The notes beneath the pieces are model-generated. The model made no database searches. It was given only the letters and a program-made list of their open reading frames with translations, and had not been told where the DNA came from. This document shows, piece by piece, positions 53,379 to 63,136 of a DNA stretch of 64,000 nt. The position numbers and the translations under genes are program-made. Origin of the DNA: Clostridium sp031626875 (GTDB lineage: Bacteria > Bacillota > Clostridia > Clostridiales > Clostridiaceae). The stretch spans positions 175,481-239,480 of the forward strand of contig NZ_JANDMF010000003.1 of assembly GCF_031626875.1 (NCBI RefSeq). The letters run 5' to 3'. The number at the start of each line of letters is the position of its first letter. Position 1 is the stretch's first letter.

Positions 53379-53690
53379 AAAAAAGCCCCTGTAGAAAATT
53401 TAATTTCTACAGGGACGAAAATTCTATTTCGTGATTGCCACCCTTATTTTCTAAAATGTCACCATTTTAGACTCTTCAAGTACACCATCTTCCTTTTAAT
53501 TTTAGGTTGAATCATACTCTAGTTCTGTAACGCGAACAAACGTCATAGCATCACTTATAATTTTAGTTATCATAAGATCCGTATGAAGCTCCAAGACTTG
53601 TTTCATTATGACTTCATAATTTCCTTTCACCAAATGGAAACTCTCTGTGTACTAATTCATAACTACTCTTCTTTTCATAGCTTTTATTTT
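53379..53690 (-). promoter_or_regulatory. T-box leader, methionine-specific
   Basis: On the minus strand, a stem I with an AGAGAG box and a GGUGAAAG loop is followed by an AUG specifier codon plus A (plus-strand 53571-53573) just before the closing AUAACU. The T-box sequence AAGGGTGGCAATCACG is at 53430-53445. It precedes a terminator with an 11-bp stem CCCTGTAGAAA / TTTCTACAGGG and six T. Uncharged tRNA-Met pairing with the leader prevents termination and turns on metG and the EIIB gene. Confidence 0.9.
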
Positions 53691-53949
53691 TATCATTATA
53701 TACCCCATTATATTTAGTGTCAATTATTTTTAATAATAATTCAATAATTAATTTTTTTGAACCTATTTCTGCAGGAGTTTTAATAATAGTCCAAATGAAA
53801 AATATAACAATAGCTATTATTAATCAAAAAAACAATACATATTTACCATTTTTTATAACTTGATGATATAATTATAGTATGTTTTTAACTTCATCAAGAA
53901 GGTATTTAGATTACATATTTGAAAATATTTATTTCTTAGGAGAGAAAAA

Positions 53950-55224
53950 ATGAGATTAAACTATAAACATACACTTTATGCATGCTTCATAGGCTATATT
54001 ACTCAGGCTATTGTAGGAAATCTTCCTACTCTTTTATTTACTATTTTTCAAAATCAGTTTAACATTTCACTTGAAAGAATAACTCTTCTACTAACAATGG
54101 GATTTTGTATTCAAATTGTTGTAGATATTTTAGCATCAAAATTTGTTGATATCTTTGGATATCGTATTTCTCTTACACTAGCAAATTTATGTTGTATAGG
54201 TGGACTACTTAGTATTGGTTTTCTTCCTTTTTATATTGATCCATTTATAGGTCTATCAATTGGAATTGTCTTAAATTCTATTGGTGGAGGCTTTATTGAA
54301 GTAATGGTTAGTCCTATTGTAGAAGCTCTACCCGGTGATGAAAAAACAAGCGCTATGAGCATATTACATTCTTTTTATTGTTGGGGTTATATGGGAGTCG
54401 TTCTGTTATCTACATTATTTTTTACTATAATTGGGATAACTTATTGGAAATACCTACTTATACTTTGGGCAATTGTACCTATTTTTAATACATTCTTCTT
54501 TATAAATGTTCCTATTAAAGCACTTGTAGAAAAAAGTGAACAAATTCCAATAAAAAAGCTGCTTTCATTAAAAGTTTTTTGGCTTTTATTTGTATTAATG
54601 ATTTGCTCAGGAGCAGCTGAACAAGCTATGTCTAAATGGTCATCTTTATTTTCTGAGCTTGGACTTGGGGTTTCCAAAACACTAGGAGATTTACTTGGAC
54701 CATGTGCATTTGCATTTTTCATGGGATTAACACGTTTATTTTATAGCAAAAAAGGTCATAACATAGACTTAAAAAAATTAATTTTTTATTCTAGTATTTT
54801 ATGCATCTTTAGTTATTTATTAGTATCACTTTCTCCAATTCCTATAATATCTCTGTTTGGTTGTGCTCTTACTGGCTTATCTATTGGTGTCTTATGGCCT
54901 GTAACATTAAGCTTATCAGCTAAAACTTATCCATCAGGGGGCAATACAATGTTTGGACTATTAGCTTTAGGTGGAGATATTGGATGTGCTGCTGGTCCAA
55001 GTATTGTTGGATTTGTCTCTAATGCACTTATTAGTTCTAATAAGTTGCATATTCAAAGATTTTTTACAGGTGAAAATATTACTCAGGTTGCCCTTAAAGC
55101 TGGATTATTTATTGCTATTATCTTTCCTGTACTTATACTATTCAATATTTATTTCTTAAAAAATACTGATACTAAAGATCACATAGATCAAGATAAGATA
55201 AAAGCTGAAAATTTGTTACAATAA
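53950..55224 (+). CDS. Major facilitator superfamily transporter
   Basis: 424 residues with about twelve membrane segments. Typical features are the loop after TM2 (ASKFVDIFGYRISL) and the symmetric second half (GALTGLSIGVLWPVTL). The substrate is unknown; similar sequences are sugar or drug carriers. A GGAGAGA ribosome site precedes the ATG. The 250 bases upstream, beyond the T-box, hold only its promoter region. Confidence 0.88.
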   Translation: MRLNYKHTLYACFIGYITQAIVGNLPTLLFTIFQNQFNISLERITLLLTMGFCIQIVVDILASKFVDIFGYRISLTLANLCCIGGLLSIGFLPFYIDPFIGLSIGIVLNSIGGGFIEVMVSPIVEALPGDEKTSAMSILHSFYCWGYMGVVLLSTLFFTIIGITYWKYLLILWAIVPIFNTFFFINVPIKALVEKSEQIPIKKLLSLKVFWLLFVLMICSGAAEQAMSKWSSLFSELGLGVSKTLGDLLGPCAFAFFMGLTRLFYSKKGHNIDLKKLIFYSSILCIFSYLLVSLSPIPIISLFGCALTGLSIGVLWPVTLSLSAKTYPSGGNTMFGLLALGGDIGCAAGPSIVGFVSNALISSNKLHIQRFFTGENITQVALKAGLFIAIIFPVLILFNIYFLKNTDTKDHIDQDKIKAENLLQ

Positions 55225-55347
55225 TTTTTTGAGATTATCAATATTAGCTTATGCTATTGTATATAAAAATTTCTTATACCATGCTTAACTAGTATCTGAT
55301 ATAAAGTTCCATCGTTCTTTTTTTCATTCTTTAGATTTATCTTGAAT

Positions 55348-55866
55348 TTATATATCTTTTTTCATTATAAAATCTATTTGCTCATCATCACCCATAAAAA
55401 ATGAATGTTGTCCAATTTTATAGAAACCATTTCTTTTATAAAACTGAAGAGCTTTATGATTTTCTTCCCATACACCAAGCCATATGTAAGATTTCTTTAA
55501 TTCTTTTGCTATTTCAATTGCTTTATTTAGAAGAATACTCCCTAACCCTTTACTATGGAATTCTTTAAGTACATAAATTCTTTCTATTTCAAGAGCCTGT
55601 GAATCATTTATTTCTGTTTGAGCTTCTGTATCATTGATTTTTATATATCCAGCCAATTCTTCATTTTCATAAAGAAAATAAAATTGTGAATTTGAATTTG
55701 ATAACTCTTCACTTATTTTATTTATATCAAAAGCTTTTTCTAAGTAATCATTCATATCCTCTGGTGTATTTACATCTTTAAATGTTTCATTAAATGTATT
55801 GTATGATACTTCACGAAGACTATAAAGATCATCATTAATAGTACATTTTTTTATAGATAATTTCAT
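55348..55866 (-). CDS. GNAT family N-acetyltransferase
   Basis: 172 residues. YVLKEFHSKGLGSILLNKAI is the acetyl-CoA loop and YKRNGFYKIGQHSFFMGDD the C-terminal end, as in spermine/spermidine-type acetyltransferases. It faces a MarR regulator across 162 bases with two MarR-type palindromes, so it is a likely target of that repressor. Confidence 0.9.
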   Translation of the reverse strand: MKLSIKKCTINDDLYSLREVSYNTFNETFKDVNTPEDMNDYLEKAFDINKISEELSNSNSQFYFLYENEELAGYIKINDTEAQTEINDSQALEIERIYVLKEFHSKGLGSILLNKAIEIAKELKKSYIWLGVWEENHKALQFYKRNGFYKIGQHSFFMGDDEQIDFIMKKDI

Positions 55867-55940
55867 TAGTAATCCCTCTCTCTTAATTTAAATAATATCT
55901 TAATGTAATTTAACAATATAATAATCCTTAAGTTTTAAAT

Positions 55941-55984
55941 ATTGCATATGCAATAATATATCATGTAATTGTTGCATATGCAAT
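55941..55984. promoter_or_regulatory. Twin MarR operators
   Basis: TTGCATATGCAA occurs twice (55942-55953 and 55972-55983), centres 30 bases apart, in the divergent gap of the GNAT and MarR genes. Both copies are perfect palindromes, and the spacing puts them near the same DNA face. Confidence 0.75.
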
Positions 55985-56028
55985 ATTTTTATGATATAAA
56001 TTAATTATAAAGAATAAAGGAGTCACCA

Positions 56029-56511
56029 ATGAAAGAAATATTAAGAGAAATAGGTAATATATATCGTTGTTTAGATTCACTTAGTAATGTTGAGTTTAAA
56101 CAATTTAATTTAGCAAAAGGTCAATACTCATATTTAGTTAGAATTTGTGAAAATCCAGGAATTATTCAGGAACGTGTTGCTGAAATGTTGAAGGTTGACC
56201 GTGCAACAGCTTCTAGAGCTATTCAAAAACTTGAACAATCTGAATTTATAATAAAAAAAGGTAATCCTGATAATAAGAAAGTACTTCTTTTATTTCCTAC
56301 AGAAAAAGGGGAAAGATTATATAAAATCTTACATGAAGAAGAGATGTTTTCTAATAAAGTTGCACTTGAAAACCTATCTGATGAAGAGCAAAAAAACTTG
56401 GCAACATTACTTAAAAAAATTAGAACTAACCTTGAACCAGATTGGATTATGGTGAAAAAAGGTGGACAACGTGAATACTTGAATAAATTTAATGAATTGA
56501 ATTTTAAATGA
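56029..56511 (+). CDS. MarR family transcriptional regulator
   Basis: 160 residues. The winged helix is visible: GIIQERVAEMLKVDRATASRAIQKLEQ, then the wing KKGNPDNKKVLLLFPTEKG. Dimerising helices flank it. It should repress itself and the divergent GNAT gene through the twin palindromes just upstream. The ligand is unknown. Confidence 0.93.
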   Translation: MKEILREIGNIYRCLDSLSNVEFKQFNLAKGQYSYLVRICENPGIIQERVAEMLKVDRATASRAIQKLEQSEFIIKKGNPDNKKVLLLFPTEKGERLYKILHEEEMFSNKVALENLSDEEQKNLATLLKKIRTNLEPDWIMVKKGGQREYLNKFNELNFK

Positions 56512-56512
56512 T

Positions 56513-56538
56513 GAAGGTACACTTTTTAGTATACCTTC
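56513..56538 (+). terminator. Hairpin between convergent genes
   Basis: GAAGGTA pairs with TACCTTC and the stem is lengthened past one mismatch; a TTTTTA loop lies within. Confidence 0.5.
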
Positions 56539-56554
56539 AAAGAAAATTGTTATT

Positions 56555-57832
56555 TTATGTTTGTTGATATGCAGTTCCTGTTATCTTACATTCCTTACAC
56601 AAGAATCCATAATATATTCCTTCTCCATATTCCATAACATCTTCCATAGATACTTGTCCTATAAATATCATATCTTCTCCACACTTTGGGCATTTTGGAT
56701 ATTCAGCATCTTGAATCCAAGTTGGAAGTCCACCAATTTTACTTTTATATCCTTCAACAAATTGGCTTATTCCATAATTCTTGTTTTTTATTTCATCTTC
56801 TATGCATATACTTTTATCATAATCATAATCTTCTAAGTCTATATCTTTAGGTAAATACTCTGGAGTAATATTATAGCTACTCCATCTAGACCTTCCATAA
56901 AAATCTACATCCATATATACATTCCCATAACATGCACAATTATCACAAGTTACTAAATTTAATGTCTTTCCTTCTATCTCCAAAAATTTCATCTTCTCAT
57001 CATTTAAATCTACTTTTAGAAGTGAATTCAAGTTTCTTCCACACCATTTACATTTGCCATTATGCTTTTCTATAAAACTAACAGAATCTTCTTTCTTATG
57101 TTGGCCAACTTTTACTCCATAACACTCTTTAAAAAACAGATCTCTTTTATTTCCATTAGAATCTAATTTCCATCCTGCTTCATAAGAATATTCATGTGCT
57201 GGTACATATAATACTTTACTAAAATTAGGTTCTTGTTTTTTCCAATTATTAAATATTTCAACTACTTTATCATCACCAATCCATGCTAGCGCCATTAAAA
57301 TGTGATTAATATCTGTTTTGTTTTCTTCTAATTCAAGTTGATTAAGTATCAAATCTCTTACTTCTTTTGATGCACCTTTAAATAACTCTTGCGGATAATA
57401 ACACTCATCTCTCACTAAGACTTTTAAGCATTCATCTATATTGGCATCTCTTAAACATAGTAGATTTAGTAATATATTCTCCCATGTATCATTACCACTA
57501 TCATATAATTCCATTGAATACTCTTTTAACTCTTCTATATTTTCATCTGATATAAGATTATACATTTCTTCAAGAGTCTTCTCATATGGAATATATCTTA
57601 TTAATGGATTATATTTTTTATCAGAATGCATAATTTTTATTATCTCAATTGGTTCTATTATACCTTCATATAAATTTACATCTTTTCTATTTTTCCGAAT
57701 ATACTCTTCTCTCTCTCTAGCTTCTATTTTTCTATAGCAAGGATAGCAATAACCACCTGTCTTTTTAGCTGTTATCTCTAGAATTTTAGCATTACATCCT
57801 TCTGTTTTACATGGAACCTTCTCACTCTCCAT
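56555..57832 (-). CDS. Hypothetical multi-zinc-site protein with DUF1963-like C-terminus
   Basis: 425 residues. Four cysteine clusters: CKTEGC...CYPC near the N-terminus, CKWC (about residue 260), CDNC (about 300), and CPKCGE ... CKEC at the C-terminus. The end (GGLPTWIQDAEYPKCPKCGE, MIFIGQVSM) resembles DUF1963/YwqG. The centre has HEAT-like helices. Function unknown. It starts 25 bases after the histidine kinase stop and may share its mRNA. Confidence 0.7.
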   Translation of the reverse strand: MESEKVPCKTEGCNAKILEITAKKTGGYCYPCYRKIEAREREEYIRKNRKDVNLYEGIIEPIEIIKIMHSDKKYNPLIRYIPYEKTLEEMYNLISDENIEELKEYSMELYDSGNDTWENILLNLLCLRDANIDECLKVLVRDECYYPQELFKGASKEVRDLILNQLELEENKTDINHILMALAWIGDDKVVEIFNNWKKQEPNFSKVLYVPAHEYSYEAGWKLDSNGNKRDLFFKECYGVKVGQHKKEDSVSFIEKHNGKCKWCGRNLNSLLKVDLNDEKMKFLEIEGKTLNLVTCDNCACYGNVYMDVDFYGRSRWSSYNITPEYLPKDIDLEDYDYDKSICIEDEIKNKNYGISQFVEGYKSKIGGLPTWIQDAEYPKCPKCGEDMIFIGQVSMEDVMEYGEGIYYGFLCKECKITGTAYQQT

Positions 57833-57857
57833 AACTTTCCTCCTTATGCTTTATAAA

Positions 57858-59114
57858 CTACATATAATCTTGTGGCAAATAAATAGTTATCCTAGTACCA
57901 ATGCCTTTTCTACTTAATACAGAAAAATATCCTTTATGTCCATCTACAATCCATTTGGCTATAGAAAGTCCAAGTCCAGTACCACCGTTTTTTCTTACTC
58001 TTGCTGTATCTGCTCTAAAGAACCTTTCAAATATATGTGGTATATCACATTCATCCATTCCTATACCATTATCCTGAACTGAAAAGTATGGGTTTCCTTT
58101 TTCATTCATACCTGCTTTTAGTATTATAGATTCATTTTCCTCTGTGTATTTTGCTGCATTTTCAATAAGTATTCTGGCTGCTTGCTTAAGTAAAGCTATA
58201 TCTCCATAGACTTTTACTTCATGTGAAATCTTGTATTCATATTTATGCCTATTATCTATCATCTTAGACTCTTCTAAGACTTCATACATCATTTCATTTA
58301 GTAAGAATTCTTTGGAATTAATCTGAGTTTTCCCATTAGTTCCTCTTGCTAAAAACAGTAATTGTTCTACTAAGTTTTTCATATTTTCTGATTCACTTTT
58401 TATGGCTGTAATAGATTCATTTAGTACATTTTCATCTTCTTTTCCCCAACGATCTAGCATATTAGCATAACCTTGTATCACTGAAATAGGAGTTCTAAGC
58501 TCATGGGATGCATCTGAAACAAACCTAGCTTGCTGCCTATAGGAATCTCTCATTCTTTCTAAAAGATTGTTTATTGCCTCTTCCAATCCATGAAGTTCAC
58601 TGTCCCCAGTATAAATTTTTTCATCTGAAATTGCAGGACTAATTTTAGAGATGGCATCTTCAAGATTTTGAAATTTCTCTTCATCAAATGTCATATCACT
58701 AAGCCTACTTGCAGTTTTAGCTATTTCATCAAGTGGTTTTAAAGTTTTTCTTATTTTAATTGTTCCAAAGATAATTTCTTTAAATACTGATAATCCCTCT
58801 ATAATACCTAGTGCTATTATGATTTTTTGAACCATATATAAAAAGCTACTTGCCTCTTTAACCATAGTTTGCCCATTATCCCAAACTACTGTATAGGTAG
58901 CACCTTCTATAGGGAAAAAGTTAAAATTTCTTTGAGCCTCCATTATAAATTGACCATAAAAGTTAACTTCTCCATCAATACACCAATATGCAATTAGAAA
59001 GAATAATAAAAATATATCAAGCCAAAAAAATTTAAAAAATAACTTACTTACAAAAGTAGCATTAAGTCTTATTGCAATAGATGTAACTTTTTTAGTTTGA
59101 TTCTTCTTACTCAT
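57858..59114 (-). CDS. Two-component sensor histidine kinase
   Basis: 418 residues. Two membrane segments (about residues 25-45 and 90-110) flank an external loop of about 45 residues; then a HAMP-like linker, HisKA (FVSDASHELRTPISVIQGYA, with the phosphorylated His), and HATPase_c (NAAKYT, DNGIGMDE, GGTGLGLSIAKWI). It overlaps the response regulator gene by eight bases and passes a signal to it. Confidence 0.95.
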   Translation of the reverse strand: MSKKNQTKKVTSIAIRLNATFVSKLFFKFFWLDIFLLFFLIAYWCIDGEVNFYGQFIMEAQRNFNFFPIEGATYTVVWDNGQTMVKEASSFLYMVQKIIIALGIIEGLSVFKEIIFGTIKIRKTLKPLDEIAKTASRLSDMTFDEEKFQNLEDAISKISPAISDEKIYTGDSELHGLEEAINNLLERMRDSYRQQARFVSDASHELRTPISVIQGYANMLDRWGKEDENVLNESITAIKSESENMKNLVEQLLFLARGTNGKTQINSKEFLLNEMMYEVLEESKMIDNRHKYEYKISHEVKVYGDIALLKQAARILIENAAKYTEENESIILKAGMNEKGNPYFSVQDNGIGMDECDIPHIFERFFRADTARVRKNGGTGLGLSIAKWIVDGHKGYFSVLSRKGIGTRITIYLPQDYM

Positions 59115-59787
59115 CTTTTATAACATATCCTACTCCACGAACAGTGGATATTATCTTTGTATTAAAGAAATCATCTATTTTTGTCCTTAAGTATCTTATA
59201 TATACATCTATTACATTAGTTTCTCCAATATAGTCATATCCACATACCTTTTCCATTAATATATCTCTACTTAGTACTATATTTTTATTTTCCAATAAGA
59301 TTTTTAACAGAGTAAATTCCCTATTTGTTAGAGTTATTTTTGTTTCATTGTATATTACTTCATGTCTTTTTTTATCTAATGTCAATAACCCACAACTCAA
59401 TATATCTGTATCTATTTTTTTTGTAACAGTTCTCTTTTTTAATGCTGTTCTTATTCTTGCTAATAATTCTTCTATTGCAAATGGTTTTGTTATATAATCA
59501 TCAGCTCCTGCATCAAGTCCTGACACCTTATCCATAACGGCATCCCTTGCAGTAAGCATTATAACAGGTAAATCTGAGGATTTCCTAAGTCTACGAAGCA
59601 CTTCCAATCCATTTATCTCTGGAATCATTATATCAAGAAGCATTAAGTCTGCTTCTCCAGACTCTGCTATTTCAAGACCTAACCTTCCATTATCTGCTTT
59701 TAATATTTCATAACCTTCATGTAATAACTCTAGTTCTAAAAACCTCAAAATTTTCTCTTCATCTTCAACAATTAAAATTTTAACCAT
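59107..59787 (-). CDS. OmpR/PhoB family response regulator
   Basis: 226 residues from the ATG at 59787 (GGGG seven bases upstream; an ATG at 59793 lies too near). The receiver has ILIVEDEEKI, LMLLDIMIPE (phosphorylated Asp) and KPFAIEEL; the C-terminal winged helix ends NVIDVYIRYLRTKIDD and VRGVGYVI. It overlaps the DUF4342 gene upstream by eight bases and the kinase gene downstream, so the operon is tightly coupled. Confidence 0.95.
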   Translation of the reverse strand: MVKILIVEDEEKILRFLELELLHEGYEILKADNGRLGLEIAESGEADLMLLDIMIPEINGLEVLRRLRKSSDLPVIMLTARDAVMDKVSGLDAGADDYITKPFAIEELLARIRTALKKRTVTKKIDTDILSCGLLTLDKKRHEVIYNETKITLTNREFTLLKILLENKNIVLSRDILMEKVCGYDYIGETNVIDVYIRYLRTKIDDFFNTKIISTVRGVGYVIKDE

Positions 59788-60334
59788 TACCATTCCCCTT
59801 TTTAAACATCTCTTTTACCTTTTTTATATTCACTGATAACAGCTTAAGACCTTTGTTAATATTATTTAATTCTCTCCATTTTCCTGATAGAGCAAACTCT
59901 ATATCAAAGAAAAGACTAACTATAAACAATGGAATAACTATATAAAATCCAAATATCAATAATAGTATAATCACTGTTATTGGAAGTCTAAGCACTGTTA
60001 TACTTTCCCTTTTTACTTCAAATAAAATATTATTTCCTGTATCTATTATCTTACATACTGTTTCAAAAATTCCTTCAGAAGTATTACCCTTTTTTTCGTT
60101 ATTATACTTATTCTTTTTCTCTTCATAATTGATTGTTTCACTCTTTTTATGACTTTCCTTATTTTCATTAGTGTAGAAGGTACTTATAGAAGGTTTTTTA
60201 ATTTTCCCTATTTGTTCTAGATAAACAAATGCATCTAGAATATCCCAATTTGCTTGTTCTAAAGCATATTTTGCTTCTTCAAAACTTATATTGGCCTCAT
60301 TTTTTAGTTTATCTACAAGCTTATAATTTTCCAT
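59780..60334 (-). CDS. DUF4342 protein (copy b) in the two-component operon
   Basis: 184 residues. The N-terminal UBA-like three-helix domain (ISFEEAKYALEQANWDIL, AFVYLEQIG) is followed by a variable charged stretch and the DUF4342 domain (FEVKRESITVLRLPITVIIL) with one or two membrane helices, then a basic tail. Function unknown; the UBA-like fold suggests a protein-binding module at the membrane. A paralogue lies at 61.1 kb. It overlaps the response regulator start. Confidence 0.85.
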   Translation of the reverse strand: MENYKLVDKLKNEANISFEEAKYALEQANWDILDAFVYLEQIGKIKKPSISTFYTNENKESHKKSETINYEEKKNKYNNEKKGNTSEGIFETVCKIIDTGNNILFEVKRESITVLRLPITVIILLLIFGFYIVIPLFIVSLFFDIEFALSGKWRELNNINKGLKLLSVNIKKVKEMFKKGNGNG

Positions 60335-60376
60335 AAGTCTTCCTCCTGCCTATTATGAAAATTACACCACTTTAAT

Positions 60377-60952
60377 CTACTGCTTTAATGATGTTAATAT
60401 TTTCTTATATTCTTCTTCATTGTTTGAATCATTAACTAGCATAAAGCCATAAACATAAACATCATTTTTAGTAAATCCCCATGAACATTTATTTTTTGCC
60501 CAAGAATAATAATCACTTATTGGCTTTCCATCCTCAGCTGTATCTGTAAAAATCATTTCATTCTCCTCATTATCTTTTTGAGGTGTAGACTGTTTTACTT
60601 GAGTCACAGTAAGTAGTTCAAGTTTATCAGGATTATACCATACATGTTCTATTGTAGGTTCAGTACTTTTGCTATTCATATATACTCCATACTCTTTAAA
60701 CCCTTCAGGTATATTTTTAAAATTAATATAATTTGCTCCTATTTTATTTTGAGCTTCTTCTGAAGTGACTTTTACCATATCATGTGATGTAATGTCCTCT
60801 TCAATATCTGCAACCATTTCATCTTTCTTATTTGTTTGAACTTGTTCTACTTCCTTATTTTGATTTTGGGATTCTGTATTACTACAACCACTTATCATAT
60901 TTACCCCCAACACCAAACAGCATGTAATCATTATTAATTTCTTTTTAATCAT
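60377..60952 (-). CDS. Lipoprotein with DUF4367-like domain
   Basis: 191 residues from the ATG at 60952 (GGAGGAG upstream). The lipobox is GVNMISGCSN. The outer domain (YINFKNIPEGFKEYGVYM, HVWYNPDKLELLTVTQVKQ) resembles DUF4367, which is often found in sporulation or anti-sigma proteins. It precedes the DUF4342 and two-component genes by 42 bases and could be the surface sensor or partner. Confidence 0.8.
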   Translation of the reverse strand: MIKKKLIMITCCLVLGVNMISGCSNTESQNQNKEVEQVQTNKKDEMVADIEEDITSHDMVKVTSEEAQNKIGANYINFKNIPEGFKEYGVYMNSKSTEPTIEHVWYNPDKLELLTVTQVKQSTPQKDNEENEMIFTDTAEDGKPISDYYSWAKNKCSWGFTKNDVYVYGFMLVNDSNNEEEYKKILTSLKQ

Positions 60953-61057
60953 TTGTTCTCCTCCATAATCATTCATTAAAGCATTTAATTAATATGTTAG
61001 TTTTCATTATTATTTTAATTATATAACAAAACTAGTATATTCATCTATATGCTTATT

Positions 61058-61095
61058 AAAAAGAGGCTTTGAATTAATTATCAAAACCTCTTTTT
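61058..61095. terminator. Terminator after DUF4342 copy a
   Basis: AAAAAGAGGCTTTGA pairs with TCAAAACCTCTTTTT (one mismatch) and T-runs follow. It parts copy a from the lipoprotein operon. Confidence 0.8.
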
Positions 61096-61113
61096 TATAT
61101 ATATAAACTAGTT

Positions 61114-61647
61114 TTAGTCATTGTATCCTTTTTTAAAATCATCTTTAATGTTATCTGCTGATTTTGAAGCTTTACCCAAAATATCATTAACTTTATCTGT
61201 ATTAATATTAGAACCAGTTATAGAATACTTATATCCACAGAATAATCCAACTATTAATAGTATTGAAACAGCCCAAAAGGCAATTATAAATAGAAGCACT
61301 GATATTGTTAATGTTATTCTTATTGGCTTTTCATTTTCTTTTGATATTTCAAAATGATGGTTGTTCCCTTTTTTTATAACTTTCCCTATAAACTTAAATA
61401 TTCTACCAATAACAGTTCCAACCCCACCACATTTATTTTTATCACTTTCTTTTTTATTCTCTTCTTTACTTGTTTGTCCTACTTCTACAATAGTAGTAGT
61501 TTGATTATTCTCAATCTTACCTTTTCTTTCTAAGTAAATTATAGAATCTAAAAGATCCCAATCATTTTTTTTCAATGTTTCCTCTGCTTCCTCATGACTT
61601 ATTTTTGCTTTCTCCATTAAAACTTTAATCATTTCATTTCTTTCCAT
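61114..61647 (-). CDS. DUF4342 protein (copy a)
   Basis: 177 residues with the same layout as the copy at 59.8 kb: a UBA-like N-terminus (ISHEEAEETLKKNDWDLL, SIIYLERKGKI), a variable linker, and the DUF4342 segment (FEISKENEKPIRITLTISVL) with two membrane helices. Its own promoter region and terminator make it a separate unit. It may be controlled by the same system; a function is not known. Confidence 0.85.
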   Translation of the reverse strand: MERNEMIKVLMEKAKISHEEAEETLKKNDWDLLDSIIYLERKGKIENNQTTTIVEVGQTSKEENKKESDKNKCGGVGTVIGRIFKFIGKVIKKGNNHHFEISKENEKPIRITLTISVLLFIIAFWAVSILLIVGLFCGYKYSITGSNINTDKVNDILGKASKSADNIKDDFKKGYND

Positions 61648-61847
61648 TTATATCATCCTCCAAAATTTTTTCTTAACTTATCTTGGTTATATAATACTTT
61701 GAGAAAATTAATCTAAAATATAAGAAAGATTAAAATCAGATTAAAATTTAATAATCATACCTTAAGACATAAATTTAGCTTAGAATAAATTTTATATTTA
61801 TACACAATCTAATATTAAGAACATTTATATGAATTGGAGGATTATTA

Positions 61848-62921
61848 ATGAAAATATTACGAAAAATAATAGTATTAATTCAAGTTATACTTATTATTTT
61901 TGCATTAACAAGTACTAATCAAATTAATACATTTGCTAGTTCAAAAATAAATGTTAATAATAGAAAAATAGCAAATATTGCAGTATTATTACATAGTTTT
62001 GAAGATCTCTACCTATTGGAAGTTAAACAAAGTTTAGAGGATATCCAAAAGGAAAATTCAGATAAAGTTAAGTTTACTTTTTATGATGGAAAAAATAATA
62101 TAGTTATTCAGAACGCAACAATAAATTCTCTTCTTAAAAGTAATGTTGATTTATTTATATTAGATTTAGTTGATGTACGTGAATCAATTATAAAAGATGT
62201 CATTTCTGATATTCAACCCAAAAATGTTCCAATAATGTTTATGGAAGTTCCTCCTGACGTAGTATCAAAGGTTTCTAAATATTATGATAAAGATGTTTTT
62301 TTATATTCAACATCAAGTGGCGAAGGCAATTTACAAGGTAAAATTCTTGTTGATGCATGGAATTCTAATAAAAACACCATAGATCGAAATCATGATGACA
62401 TTCTACAGTATATTTTGTTAAAGGGTGAACCTACTAGTCCATATACTATTGAAAGATCAAAAGATGCTCTCTTAGCACTAAACAATGCTGGAATAAAAAC
62501 AGAAGAACTTGCACAAGTAAATGCTAATTGGTTTAAAGAATTAGCAAAAGATGCTATTAATAACTTATTTCTTGGATATGATGGCAAAATAGAAGCCATA
62601 ATTGCAAATAATGATGCTATGGCTATAGGTGCTATTGAATCACTCCAGAAATATGGATATAATACAGGGGATAAAAATAAAACTATAGCAGTTGTTGGAA
62701 TTGATGGACTAAAAGAAGCAAAAGATTTAATTGATAAAGGCTATATGACTGGTACTCTTATTCAAGATACAAGAATGGTCTCTGAGGCCTTTTATAATAT
62801 TGCAATGAATTTAATCAACAATAAAAATCCTATAAATAATACAAATTATACATTGAAAGAAGGATCAATTGTAATTCCAGAGTCATATACAGAATATACA
62901 AACAAGGCTAACACTCCATAA
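61848..62921 (+). CDS. Periplasmic-type sugar-binding protein (galactose-binding family), orphan
   Basis: 357 residues with a signal peptide or N-terminal anchor but no lipobox Cys. The fold of type I sugar-binding proteins is visible: IANIAVLLHSFEDLYLLEVK, FYDGKNNIVIQNATINSLL, IEAIIANNDAMAIGAIESL and IAVVGIDGLKEAKDLI. No permease or ATPase gene is adjacent. Such orphans in Clostridium may feed a sensor kinase; a ligand such as galactose or another hexose is an inference. Confidence 0.85.
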   Translation: MKILRKIIVLIQVILIIFALTSTNQINTFASSKINVNNRKIANIAVLLHSFEDLYLLEVKQSLEDIQKENSDKVKFTFYDGKNNIVIQNATINSLLKSNVDLFILDLVDVRESIIKDVISDIQPKNVPIMFMEVPPDVVSKVSKYYDKDVFLYSTSSGEGNLQGKILVDAWNSNKNTIDRNHDDILQYILLKGEPTSPYTIERSKDALLALNNAGIKTEELAQVNANWFKELAKDAINNLFLGYDGKIEAIIANNDAMAIGAIESLQKYGYNTGDKNKTIAVVGIDGLKEAKDLIDKGYMTGTLIQDTRMVSEAFYNIAMNLINNKNPINNTNYTLKEGSIVIPESYTEYTNKANTP

Positions 62922-63136
62922 ATATTGTTATGTAAGTTATAATTTAAAGTTTTTAAGTAAATTCTATAAAAAACTTTATTAAAGTATCTTATATTAAAAT
63001 TTTCTTAAGAATGATAGATTTTATTTAACTAGGTGTTAAATTTAACCAAAACTATTGTAATATTCCATTATATTCTATATATTAGTGTTGTAAATGTACA
63101 TTTTATTAAACTATTTTAAGGGAGGATGTTTTAGAA

